In this document: positions 41,991 to 51,161 of the stretch, piece by piece
Layout of the letters: every line of letters begins with the position of its first letter
How positions within the stretch are numbered: the stretch's first letter is position 1
Origin: Symbiotaphrina buchneri
Lineage: Eukaryota; Ascomycota; Symbiotaphrinales; Symbiotaphrinaceae
DNA length: 64,000 nucleotides
Reading direction: 5' to 3'
Assembly: GCA_001599915.1 (NCBI GenBank)
Contig: BCIG01000031.1
Location: 1 to 64,000 of the forward strand
Program-made: the position numbers and the translations under genes
Notes under the pieces: model-generated
Told to the model about the DNA's origin: nothing
Database searches by the model: none
What the model saw: the letters and a program-made list of their open reading frames with translations, nothing else

Positions 41991-44900
41991 TACAGCGCCT
42001 GATCGCAATCCAACAGTCGAAGAAGACGTGCTTCTGCAACGGTACTCGGAGATACTATGGCCTATAAGGTCGTATTAGCAGCTTGTCAGGGTGATCCAGG
42101 AGTGGGTCAAGCAGTACCTGGACTACACCGTACGGTAATTGTACGAGGACCGGTGTCCAAGGTCACAAAAGCTCAACACTGAAGGCCGTGACAGAGCCTT
42201 GAACGATTGATCACCGATAAAGTGGAGCAATGTGCTCCGGAAGAGAGCTCAGAAAGTCGTGGGCTCTGGATGACACACTATGAGAGCGGCCGGCAAGAGG
42301 AGACAGTATTGGTGAGGTGTTCTGAGGGTACAGACGGCGTCAAGTATCGAGAGAAGGCCTTCGTGACGAAAGAGGGTCTAGTAGACACCGAAAGGCGAAG
42401 ATAAGAAGCAGGCAAGTAAGAGAATGGGTCAAGAGGACAAAGACCAGGGCGGAGGAGGCTCCAACAATCCGTATCAAGTAAGGTGAGGCAGCGTAAGTCA
42501 TTCACTTCCAACTAGCTCCTGCCCTGAGCCTTGCACCTCGAAAAATAGCAACCTGCTCCCTTTCCTACGGCACTTGGTAGTTGTCGCTCCCCCTAGTACC
42601 TTAGGGCAGACCACATGTGCAATTTGCCGTAAGAAGCCTTGCTGATTCCCGGTACCGGAATATTTGTTGGTTTGGCATCAGAGACCGTTACCATCCACGC
42701 AGCAGTACAATTATTTGAGTACCTCAGTAATAGGTTCCAACTTCGATTTCCCAATTTGAAGAAGTTGTACATGGTTCCAAATAGATCGTGTACCAGGCAC
42801 TTCCTTTGATCCTGGTACCACAATGCAGGGTGAGCTCAAGGCGGAGATGGTACGCAGAAGCCGCTAGTCCAGCGCACTCCTTCAGCACCCAACGTCAAAC
42901 CCGCTCCACACCCACCGTCCTGCGACTCTAAGCTGCTTGAACGCGTTGCTGTCATATACGGCTGTGTCCTATCTCCTTTTCTCTCGCTGTCCCTCTCTCT
43001 CTCCGGTCCTGAGATTATAAGGAGACCGCCGTGGTTTGTGTGAAGTCACTCCACCATAGCTTGAACGGCTCCTGCCAAATCGTGTCCGGTCTTCAAACAA
43101 TGCCCAGAACGACGCGTTAGCTATCCAGACATGGTGTATGCTTCAGACCCTCTTCGAGACGTCGGAGATTGCTAATATGTGGGTGCAGCCAAACAAAGCA
43201 TGCCTTCAGAACGGATATCTTCTTCCTGCAGACACAGTTCTGCGCTGCTCTCCTGGATTTTCATGCCAAATACCGCAGTCTTCCATACTGCATCTAAGTT
43301 GTCTATCATTGTGCGGCGGTCATTGTCCAGCTGGATCGGAGAGGGACACCTTTCATCCGATGATATGGTAGCAACACCCTCTTCAGACATTTTTCTGGCC
43401 TCAATCCAGACGATTCATTGGTCGAGGAGTCCTTACTCATGCGTACTGGTCTCGTCTCTCGGTGTATCCAACCTTCGTATGTAAGCACACGTTCGCTCGA
43501 CGTTACAGGTGTTGTCGAAGGCTAACATAGTCCTGAAAGGGTCATTCGGTGTCTTCTCTGCCAACTTCTTCCCACGGCCTGGGTCCATCGATCGGTCCGT
43601 TGCACAAAGAGATAGCTGGCTACTCTGTTCCATGCCGTCGCGTCGTCCTTCACCAACAGACTCCATGTCCGGGAGTCCGGAATACTCAATCACGCTTGGA
43701 CATAGCTCCGTCTCCGGAGCTGCTGGATGTCAAGCCCATGCTATCTCGTGGTCTCGGAGAAATATGCTATCTGATCTCACGGCTAGATCCTCTAGCCCTG
43801 ATGCCGTCGCGGGGACTGGCCCTTAGTCACGCCCGGCTGCTGGCTGAGCCGCGGCGGTGTTTCAACGGCTCGAACGAGGGCCACGTCCCAAAATCCATTA
43901 TGTTAGTATTGGCGGTGACCATCCTAGTCCTTGGTCACGCTTGATTCGTTCCTGGCCTGTGCGCCTTCATGGTCCTATTCATGGGACAAGCCGGGCCGTT
44001 CCTCTGGAAGTGTTGGTACCATGCAACTTACGCTCAGCATGCTGTATCTGAGACAGCAGGTCCTTGGCCACGCTTGATCTGGCCTGTTCTGCCTTTGTAA
44101 AGATGTATAAAGGCAGAGAGTGGAGCCACGGGCAGCATTGAGTGAGTAGCGGGGTGAGAAGACGAGTTCATTAGGAAGGAGTTTTATAACAAAAAACCAA
44201 AGGTGTGAGAAAAGTCATCAGAGGGGGAAAGTCCTCTAAAGAAGCAAAAGGTTCAGGGCGCAACCTCGTGCGTCACTCAGCTAGGACACCCTATGAAAGC
44301 TCCCATTAAAAACCAACGGAATGATATGGTGGTGTGAGAAGAGTCTTATAAGTCAATACCGTATCCTCCCTGGCCCCTAAATCCAAGGAGGCAGTAAGCT
44401 CAGAGCCTACCTCAGTAGACTGATACTAAACATTTCAGACTTCACATTACCCTCAATGTGGAGGGAATTGGACTTCTGGTGTGTATCCCGATTTTTGTAA
44501 CGAAGCTTTGGGTTGCTGGGCCCAGACTGATAAATTCCAGAATGGCGTTGCACGATTATATTGTATCTCCTTGCTAAAAGAAAATCCAACACCAGTTTAT
44601 CAGAGTTTCACTTACAAAACACCCTTAGTGATGCCCCCAAAATTTTCACCGCATGGATACATACCCTCTCAATCTACCACAACAAGTTCCACGACGTTTC
44701 AGGCGTTGTGAAGCCTTTAATAAATTCCCATCTTTTGCCCCATACACCAGGGATGTCTTCGGAGGAGGTGTTCCGCTTCGCTTACTAATACTGTTTACAC
44801 TGTTTGCCAACCAATAAGCTCAAAGCTTGACTGACTTTATCGGTTAGCGCCCGCTTTTGATGGAGCACTAAGCCTCTCTGGGCGGACACAGCGGGAGTGC

Positions 44901-45521
44901 TAATACTCCGCGCTTGGGGGAGGGCATCACGGTAACAGATCTGGGAACAGATCTAGGATCTACATAGAGCGATACGCTCCTTCGGAGACTTCACTTTCGA
45001 TTCACGTGAGCGTGGAAGTTGTTGGCATTTGGTATGTGGCTTGCGATCACGGGTCACGGGCGTGCAGCGGCGCAAAAGCGGAGTGATACTGCGCGGAAGG
45101 GGTGTGCGGGGTTGGAGAGCTGGATGAAGTGCGCAAGCGGGAGTGGGCGAGTTGAGTACAAGACGAAGTCCTACCAAGATTTCGATTAAACCTGGGGGAT
45201 TAAGGTACCATGTTCGCGGTTCTACCTCAGGGGAACAAGAACCTGGGCCAGGAGCTGAAGCTGGTCCAGAAGCCTAGTTGGGCCAAGGTGCGATGAGAAC
45301 CCGGATGGCAGGACGGAGTATGTCAATAGTACCATATATTGAGGGCTGTTGCCTTCATCATGTCTTGAATCCTTCATCTCTGCAGGTTGTTGTCTGATCA
45401 AAGAGCTGTGGTGAACAAGCCCGGAACACATCTTTACCCGCAAAGCCAACCAGACCGACCTCCAACCAACCACTCCATCACCACTCTCTCGCGCCTCCTC
45501 GAGTGTTCAAACTCCGCAAAA
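41991..45521. other. Long gene-poor stretch
   Basis: No intact gene is supported. 43170-43390 on the minus strand encodes a protein-like acidic segment (EARKMSEEGVATISSDERCP, later EEDIRSEGM). The neighbouring minus frame 43433-43693 also looks coding, so a worn gene may lie at 43.1-43.9 kb. GTCCTTGG[T/C]CACGCTTGAT occurs twice (43928 and 44063). GATGTATAAAGG at 44103 is a TATA-like orphan. 44900-45180 is unremarkable. Confidence 0.35.
42561..42640 (+). repeat. Solo copy of the 5.8-6.4 kb repeat core, with inverted ends
   Basis: TACGGCACTTGGTAGTTGTC starts at 42566, identical to the cores in the array near sdhB, and similarity continues for about 20 bases. Here TTCCTACGGCA at the left is mirrored by TTGCCGTAAGAAG at 42624-42636, giving an ~75-bp unit with inverted ends. 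This could be a miniature inverted-repeat element. Confidence 0.5.
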
Positions 45522-45917
45522 ATGGCAGCCATCCCACCGCAGCAACACATCCTACCCACGCTCTGGGCCGCGCTAGCAACATGCCGCCGCGCAAACAGCA
45601 CGCTCCCCTCCTGGCTGGTCTCGCCGAAGACCCTCTCGATGCCCATCTGCCGCGGCTTTCAGTACCCGGGCTGGTACGTGCTCGTGACGGGCATGCAGGT
45701 TCTGCTGGCAGGCTTGGTCGTGCTCCTCGTGAGCGCCATCGCGGTGTTTCTGGCCTTGCTGTATATGATGGTCAGGGCGGAGACGGCGAGATTGAGGGGG
45801 ATGGAGGACAGGATTGAGGCGGCGGCTTGGGAGCATCAGATGGTCCGTGGAGAGGACGACGGGGAGAAGGAGGAGGGAGGGGAGAGGGGCGTGGGGGAGA
45901 GGAGGATGAGTGCCTGA
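45522..45917 (+). CDS. Small single-pass membrane protein
   Basis: An ATG in good context (CAAAAATGG) opens 131 residues. The first 45 are polar with CRRANST and CRGF. Residues about 51-83 form one long hydrophobic helix (YVLVTGMQVLLAGLVVLLVS, then AIAVFLALLYMMV), followed by a basic then Glu/Arg-rich helix (RAETARLRGMEDRIEAAAW) and an acidic Gly-rich tail. There is no cleavable signal peptide. The frame is unbroken and uses GC-rich third positions like its neighbours. The gene family was not recognised. Function is unknown; a membrane-anchored coiled coil is what can be seen. Confidence 0.5.
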   Translation: MAAIPPQQHILPTLWAALATCRRANSTLPSWLVSPKTLSMPICRGFQYPGWYVLVTGMQVLLAGLVVLLVSAIAVFLALLYMMVRAETARLRGMEDRIEAAAWEHQMVRGEDDGEKEEGGERGVGERRMSA

Positions 45918-46568
45918 AATGTCTTCCACCTATTGTTTCCCCGGTGGAAAACCCCAAGAACTGCGATGAAGGTCCGAAGAAGCGCTTCCATGGAGGATAG
46001 CATTTGATCATGGCGTACACTGCACGACAAGAAGGACGTGTGCACTTCCTAGGGATGGATATGTATCTGAGAAAAACTCATGTCCTTGGATATCGAACGA
46101 ATTAAAGATAATAACGCCGCATCCTGATGCTATACTATACGCCGTCCGGAGATGCCCCGCAGATTTTGCACAAGGATTGTTCGAAAGGCGCCGATCTTCC
46201 CGCCCAATGCTACTGTGTCTGAACAACATGTGCAGTGCCAGGACGGCATTTGTATCCTTCTAAGTTTTTGGCATTCGGATGCCCTCCGATAGATAGGGAC
46301 ACTTCCCAGAAGAGAAAAAAAATGTCTGGGATGCCGTTCACCCGCACCTGTCCGGGGACTTGGACGTAGCGGATGCCACGTATGAACGACCTCTGCTCGT
46401 CCCTGCATTGGCACCTCTTCCTTTTTGTATATACAATGTCCCGCATAGTCCCCTCCTAGAGAGTGCCGCATCCTAAGCAGAGCGCGTCGCTTCATAGTTG
46501 GCCGTGAGGGTTGTTGCGGTCGAAGCCATGAATGTTGGCGGGAGCAGATATGTTCTGTTCGACCACCC
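45918..46568. other. Intergenic / 3' region of mL41
   Basis: The minus-strand frame continuing from the mL41 first exon through its intron down to 46130 is a read-through artefact. No separate gene is seen. Confidence 0.45.
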
Positions 46569-46930
46569 TTAGGACTCGGATCCGATCTCCGACTTCCACG
46601 CAGCCAAGTATCTCTTCCCATCCAGTTGTGGTGCTGTTGGCTTCTCGATGTTCTTGGTGACGAATGGAGTAAGCTGGAGGGAATCACTGTTAGCTTTCTC
46701 AACGCGGTACCAGGGACCGGGAATGGTATTGTGCATACATTGAAGTCGGCCAGATCTTTCGGACACACATATGTCCGCACCTTGTGCCATTCAATGATGT
46801 ATCCTCCGTGCTTTGTATGGCGACCCATGCTTCCTGACCCTGTACCCTTGTAGAAGTCCTTGCCGGCTTGCTTCGTAGTGAGGTTGAGTCGGCGGATCCG
46901 ACGGAAGAGGGGAGCGGACGGTTTGAACAT
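46569..46930 (-). CDS. MRPL27: Mitochondrial large-subunit ribosomal protein mL41
   Basis: Exons 46930-46739 and 46673-46569 join in frame to 98 residues across a 65-bp intron (GTATGC..CTCCAG). The protein begins MFKPSAPLFRRIRRLNLTTK, then KDFYKGTGSGSMGRHTKHGG, then VRTYVCPKDLADFN, and after the intron LTPFVTKNIEKPTAP. This closely follows fungal mL41 (yeast Mrpl27), a component of the 54S mitoribosome. The N-terminus is Arg/Lys-rich without acids, as in an import signal. Length is normal for filamentous fungi. It shares a 685-bp divergent promoter with the gene at 47616. Confidence 0.93.
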
Positions 46931-47615
46931 GGTGACCGAATCTCAATCAGGACCCAATCTGGAGCGGGCAGTGACCGATGCAATTTTCGGGAGGAACTGT
47001 CTCAGACCTGCTGATCGAGCTTTTGATGGTGGTTGCTCGGATTGCGGATTGTCAGTGTGTGCGATGAACGTTGGAGAAGATTTGGTGGGCTTGGCGAAAC
47101 TGTGGCTGAAGCAGCGGGCTCTCGGACAGCCACGTCAAACATGTGGCTGTGCGTTTCAAACGCCAACAAGCAGTCAGCGACAACGCAGGATGATCATTCC
47201 TAAATTCTTTCAGCTTCCATCTTTGATACCTCTTCATGAAGCTCATCCGGAGCTGAAGAGAATTCTCCGGTAGATGATGATACCTCTCCGAACTGCTCTG
47301 TGTCCTTCCGCAGAGTGAGAGCTAGCACCGCCCACCCAGCCCCGAAAACTGTCAACGAACTGTCGTCCCAAAGCCAATGTGCGACGATCTGCGAGCCTCA
47401 CCTCATCACTCTCAAAGTCCTCCTTCACTTGTGCCGCTCTTTAGCCATCGAGATTACGTCTTCAAGATCTATTCTTATCGCTGTGAGAATCCCTGACGCC
47501 ACACAAAGCTCGTGCGTCTACTACTGGCCGATCATTGGGCCCACTAAGCGCCGGGTGAAGCTTGGATCTTGAGATCGCAACACCACATTTCTCTTGCACC
47601 TCCAACAACCCCGCA
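46931..47615. promoter_or_regulatory. Divergent promoter region of mL41 and the 955-residue protein
   Basis: No coding frame is supported. The interval is bounded by two ATGs pointing outward. No clear TATA box is seen. Confidence 0.4.
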
Positions 47616-50483
47616 ATGCCATCCAAACATCACAAGGACCGTGAAAAAGACGAAATACGAGATCGAGAGCGTCCGAAGACAAAGGAAAAGGACAATCGCA
47701 AAGACCGCGATAGGGAGAAGGACAGACCGGGCGCTTATACCTCCGTGAGCACGCGGAAATCGTCCAAAGCCGGATCAAAGAGTACGGCATCGCCGTCAAG
47801 CCGGGACTCTGAAGCTTCAGCGAGGAGACCATCGCTTGTGAGCCTTCTTTCACCTTCACGATCACGAACATCCTCGATGCCGATACCAGAGTTGGAGAGG
47901 CGGGCAAGTACCACTTCGCCCGAGAGCTCACGGTCCAGTCTGCCGTATCCAAGCTTTTCGAAGGCTCATAGCAAGGAAGCAGTCGGCAGTCGTGAACATG
48001 TCGCATCATCTCGAACACTATATACACCAGAAGCAACGGATCTCGATGGTGGGAAAAGCAAGGACACAACACCGAAGAAGAGTGGTGATCGGATAAAGAC
48101 TGGTGTGGCCCCTCCAAGTCCTCCATTGACCGCCATGGAACCGGACATGAAAAAAGGGAAGAAGGAGGCTTTGAAGGTGGAGACGGATGGGCGGAGAAGT
48201 CTGGATACTCTGTTGCGCCCTGCTGTGTCGAGGGGAAGTCTACGGAAACACTCAAAGGACGGTTCTGCAAGTCCGGGACGGTCAAAGTCGATGGATAAGG
48301 AAAGACCAAGGCCAAAGAGCGCCACGGTGGAAGATGTCACATCCTCCACTACAAGTATACATGTGGCATCGGTGACTGGAACCCGATTATCAGAAGCCGC
48401 AAGTCGAACAGAATCGGATGTAACGGAAACCGCTCCCAATCCAGTTCTTCGACCCTTGTCGACCGTATTTTCGAATGATTCATCCCCAACCACGAACGAT
48501 GAATCTGAACCAAAGACTCCTCGGGAGGAGTTCATTCGAATTGAAGCCAAGGGAGAGACACCAATTGTTGATGTACAAGGAGCTTCGCAAACACCGGCTT
48601 CTGTGCTATCACCCCAACCCCCACCCCCACCACCACCTCCGATGATGCCTGCAGATCTCCCTCGAGTGGATTATCTGTTACAGAATGGAGGATTACCGCA
48701 GACTGTCCCAAAGACACTTTTATCGGCCTTACGTACACCGGCAGCACACTTATACGAGGCTACGTCACCACCACGGACACCGTCAATGGCATCCGGCATT
48801 GAGAATATCTTTGCTCCATATCACAAGCTCTTGGATGATTACAAGTCGGTATTGTCGATGAATGGCTCGATCGCTGTAGCTACCGGCTACCGGTCTGTTG
48901 CTAGGAAACTCCTTGATCGATTGGAGATGGTATTTGCTCGCGATATCTCTTCAGAGTCATGCCAATGCATCATGTGTCAATCAAAGCCTCAAACATCTCT
49001 TAATCCTGCCGACGAACGAGGGATTGGCTGGGGTGAGGTGTTAGAACTGGTCAGTGGTCGTCGAGAACTTCCACCACGACCCAGCTTCGACTTCAAGTCT
49101 CCATCAGTTGGTCTTGGTATATCAGCTACTGGTCGACACACTCCTATGCAACACCTGGATATTGACGTTCCAGAAGAATACCGGGACCATTACATTCGAC
49201 AATCACGCAAGACCAAGCAAGCAGTTGACTCTTGGCTATCCAACCAAAGTACCACTTTCCTCCCGCAAGACATCGACGACGATACCATGACCTTCGCTAT
49301 CCTGACTTACCTTGAACCATCACAACGCCAAATCTTCAGCAAACTGTTAGGTATAGTAAACAGTCCGACGGCGCCTCCTACAAGGGCTCCAACTCCTGCC
49401 GTGCCCCAGCCTATACCAACTCCTCAACCGGGTCAGACCAGACCGCGTTCTGATCTCCTCATTCGCACCGGAACGGCCTTACAAAGGCTATATCGTCTTC
49501 CTGTCCCACCGCGGGATCCAGAATCGGCTATATTTCTCCTCCAAAACCCCTCACTACACCGCGCGCTTGCTACCATCGCAGCCATCACCGCTGACGAGTG
49601 GGATGTCCTCACTTCCGGCCGCTTTGACGGGTTTCTTTGGAGTGGGGCAGAGGGAGGCCCTACGCCGACCTGCACTTCTCCAGGCTCCGGAAACTCACGC
49701 ATTGCATCACCTCTCTCCAACCCTCGGTCCGCATCTCGAAACCAAGTACAGTCTTCATTTCAGTCCCTCGCCGCTGCCGCAGCTATAGCCGCGGACAGCG
49801 CAAAAGGCACACCAACCATCTCTGCTACACCTTCGCCATCCGCACACCCAGTCCCCGTAGCCATCGACGAAGAGACCGAGATAGCTACCCTTGCCGAAAT
49901 CGAGCGCGAGATCTATCTGGGAATGGAAGTGCTCGAAGACGCCTTTGAAGCTCTCCATGCCCAGGCCGAAGCCGTACGTAACGCGCTCCGTGAGCGAGGC
50001 GCCGGCCTCAGTATGGCAGCACAGACTCGGCGGATGGGCTTCTCAGGGATCAACCCGGGCATCGCCGGCGGCAGAGGCGGGGTCGAAGTCCGTATGGGCA
50101 CACCACTGTACAGCAACGGAGGGAACCCCAGCATGACACCCGGCTTCAACGCCTCGCGCGGGCCAAGCCGAAGCGGCATCCCCTCGCGCACGACGAACAA
50201 TACCTCCGGCTGGGGCTTTGTCAACCCGAACTACGCTTACAGTAATGCACATGGCGTCTACTCGCCGCCGCCGCAGGGCCAGCCTTACGCGGGCGCGCCG
50301 CACGGGTATTGGAATGATGTTGATGGCGCGTGGGATGGTGCCGCGAGCGAGGTCTCCCTGGCGCCGGATGATAGCGCGAGTAATATCTCGAGTGCAAGGA
50401 GGAGGCGGCCGAAGAGAAGAGAGGAGAGAAGAACGCCGGCGCCGGTGAGTGAGGAGGTGGAGGTCGTGCATGAGCGGAAATGA
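47616..50483 (+). CDS. Large conserved fungal protein of unknown function
   Basis: A single exon of 955 residues. The first ATG is 47616; the frame upstream has no ATG. Residues 1-35 are Lys/Asp/Arg/Glu repeats (HKDREKDEIRDRERPKTKEK), followed by a Ser-rich disordered region to about 330 and a proline run of eight at 335-342. A folded core follows from about 348 to 720: VDYLLQNGGLPQTV, then NIFAPYHKLLDDYKSVLSMN, then IAVATGYRSVARKLLDRLEM, a Cys cluster (CQCIMCQ) near 449-455, and a Trp/Gly motif GIGWGEVLELVSGRRELPP. A coiled-coil helix lies near 760-810. The core looks conserved and recalls uncharacterised Pezizomycotina proteins, but I cannot assign a role. The C-terminus is Gly/Tyr-rich and disordered. 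Confidence 0.8.
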   Translation: MPSKHHKDREKDEIRDRERPKTKEKDNRKDRDREKDRPGAYTSVSTRKSSKAGSKSTASPSSRDSEASARRPSLVSLLSPSRSRTSSMPIPELERRASTTSPESSRSSLPYPSFSKAHSKEAVGSREHVASSRTLYTPEATDLDGGKSKDTTPKKSGDRIKTGVAPPSPPLTAMEPDMKKGKKEALKVETDGRRSLDTLLRPAVSRGSLRKHSKDGSASPGRSKSMDKERPRPKSATVEDVTSSTTSIHVASVTGTRLSEAASRTESDVTETAPNPVLRPLSTVFSNDSSPTTNDESEPKTPREEFIRIEAKGETPIVDVQGASQTPASVLSPQPPPPPPPPMMPADLPRVDYLLQNGGLPQTVPKTLLSALRTPAAHLYEATSPPRTPSMASGIENIFAPYHKLLDDYKSVLSMNGSIAVATGYRSVARKLLDRLEMVFARDISSESCQCIMCQSKPQTSLNPADERGIGWGEVLELVSGRRELPPRPSFDFKSPSVGLGISATGRHTPMQHLDIDVPEEYRDHYIRQSRKTKQAVDSWLSNQSTTFLPQDIDDDTMTFAILTYLEPSQRQIFSKLLGIVNSPTAPPTRAPTPAVPQPIPTPQPGQTRPRSDLLIRTGTALQRLYRLPVPPRDPESAIFLLQNPSLHRALATIAAITADEWDVLTSGRFDGFLWSGAEGGPTPTCTSPGSGNSRIASPLSNPRSASRNQVQSSFQSLAAAAAIAADSAKGTPTISATPSPSAHPVPVAIDEETEIATLAEIEREIYLGMEVLEDAFEALHAQAEAVRNALRERGAGLSMAAQTRRMGFSGINPGIAGGRGGVEVRMGTPLYSNGGNPSMTPGFNASRGPSRSGIPSRTTNNTSGWGFVNPNYAYSNAHGVYSPPPQGQPYAGAPHGYWNDVDGAWDGAASEVSLAPDDSASNISSARRRRPKRREERRTPAPVSEEVEVVHERK

Positions 50484-51161
50484 GTGTGGCAAGACGCTGA
50501 CAGGGAGATGCTGAATCGGGTGGGTGTTATTGTTATTGTTACCGGACGATGACGACGACGATGATGATAACGACGTTGATGCTGAGTTGTTGCAGTCTTT
50601 GGGTACTTTTGAGCAATGTATGCGCTCTCGCTCGCGCCGGTGTCTTTCCTCCTCGAGTCTTGTTATTTTTATCCGCCATCTTTTGATCCCTGGCGAGCAA
50701 GCAGGCAAGCAAGCAAGCAAAACACAAGAAGCATGTTTCCGGCGTCAAGGGTTTGGTCTGTCTGTCTGATGGGATGCCTTTCTTATACCTCTATCTGTAC
50801 ATTGATCGCATTATAATTTGAGCAACCGAATCGAGCTGGAACATATAGCTAGCCGCCCGCACAAAATCCTCGCTGGCACTGTCACTGCATTACTGTCTGT
50901 GCGAGAAACATGTACCTGGTAGATGTTGGTCTAAAGTGTCTGTCAAATTGCTGATGATGCGAAAATGCGGTTGGAGGGGTATCTATCTATCTGGGCATTC
51001 ATGTCATGATCATCTCCTCGTCTCCTCGTCTCATCTCAGGGTGCATATCCAGCCCATTCAGGTTGCCCACCCACCCACCCACACACCCATCCATCCATCC
51101 ATGGGTCCCGACAAAGAGCGGGTGGAGCGATCCGCCTTTATCCAAGATCTTGGGAACTTAT
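50484..51161. other. Intergenic with microsatellites
   Basis: Simple repeats only: GAC/GAT triplets at about 50546-50582, (CAAG)n at about 50692-50722, and (CCCA)n passing into (CCAT)n at about 51064-51105. The two flanking genes are convergent, so this is shared 3' sequence. Confidence 0.6.

Noticed and set aside
44090-44420. LTR-like segment with a TATA box (GTATAAAGG)
   Set aside because: No matching second copy, terminal inverted dinucleotides, primer-binding site or element proteins were found nearby.
46130-46930. 266-codon minus frame covering the mL41 start
   Set aside because: Only the first 64 codons are mL41. The rest is read-through of the intron and beyond in the wrong frame; the spliced form ends at 46569 with the family C-terminus.
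47521-48550. Long minus frames opposite the 955-residue gene
   Set aside because: They are antisense shadows; the plus frame runs uninterrupted for 956 codons with conserved-looking motifs.
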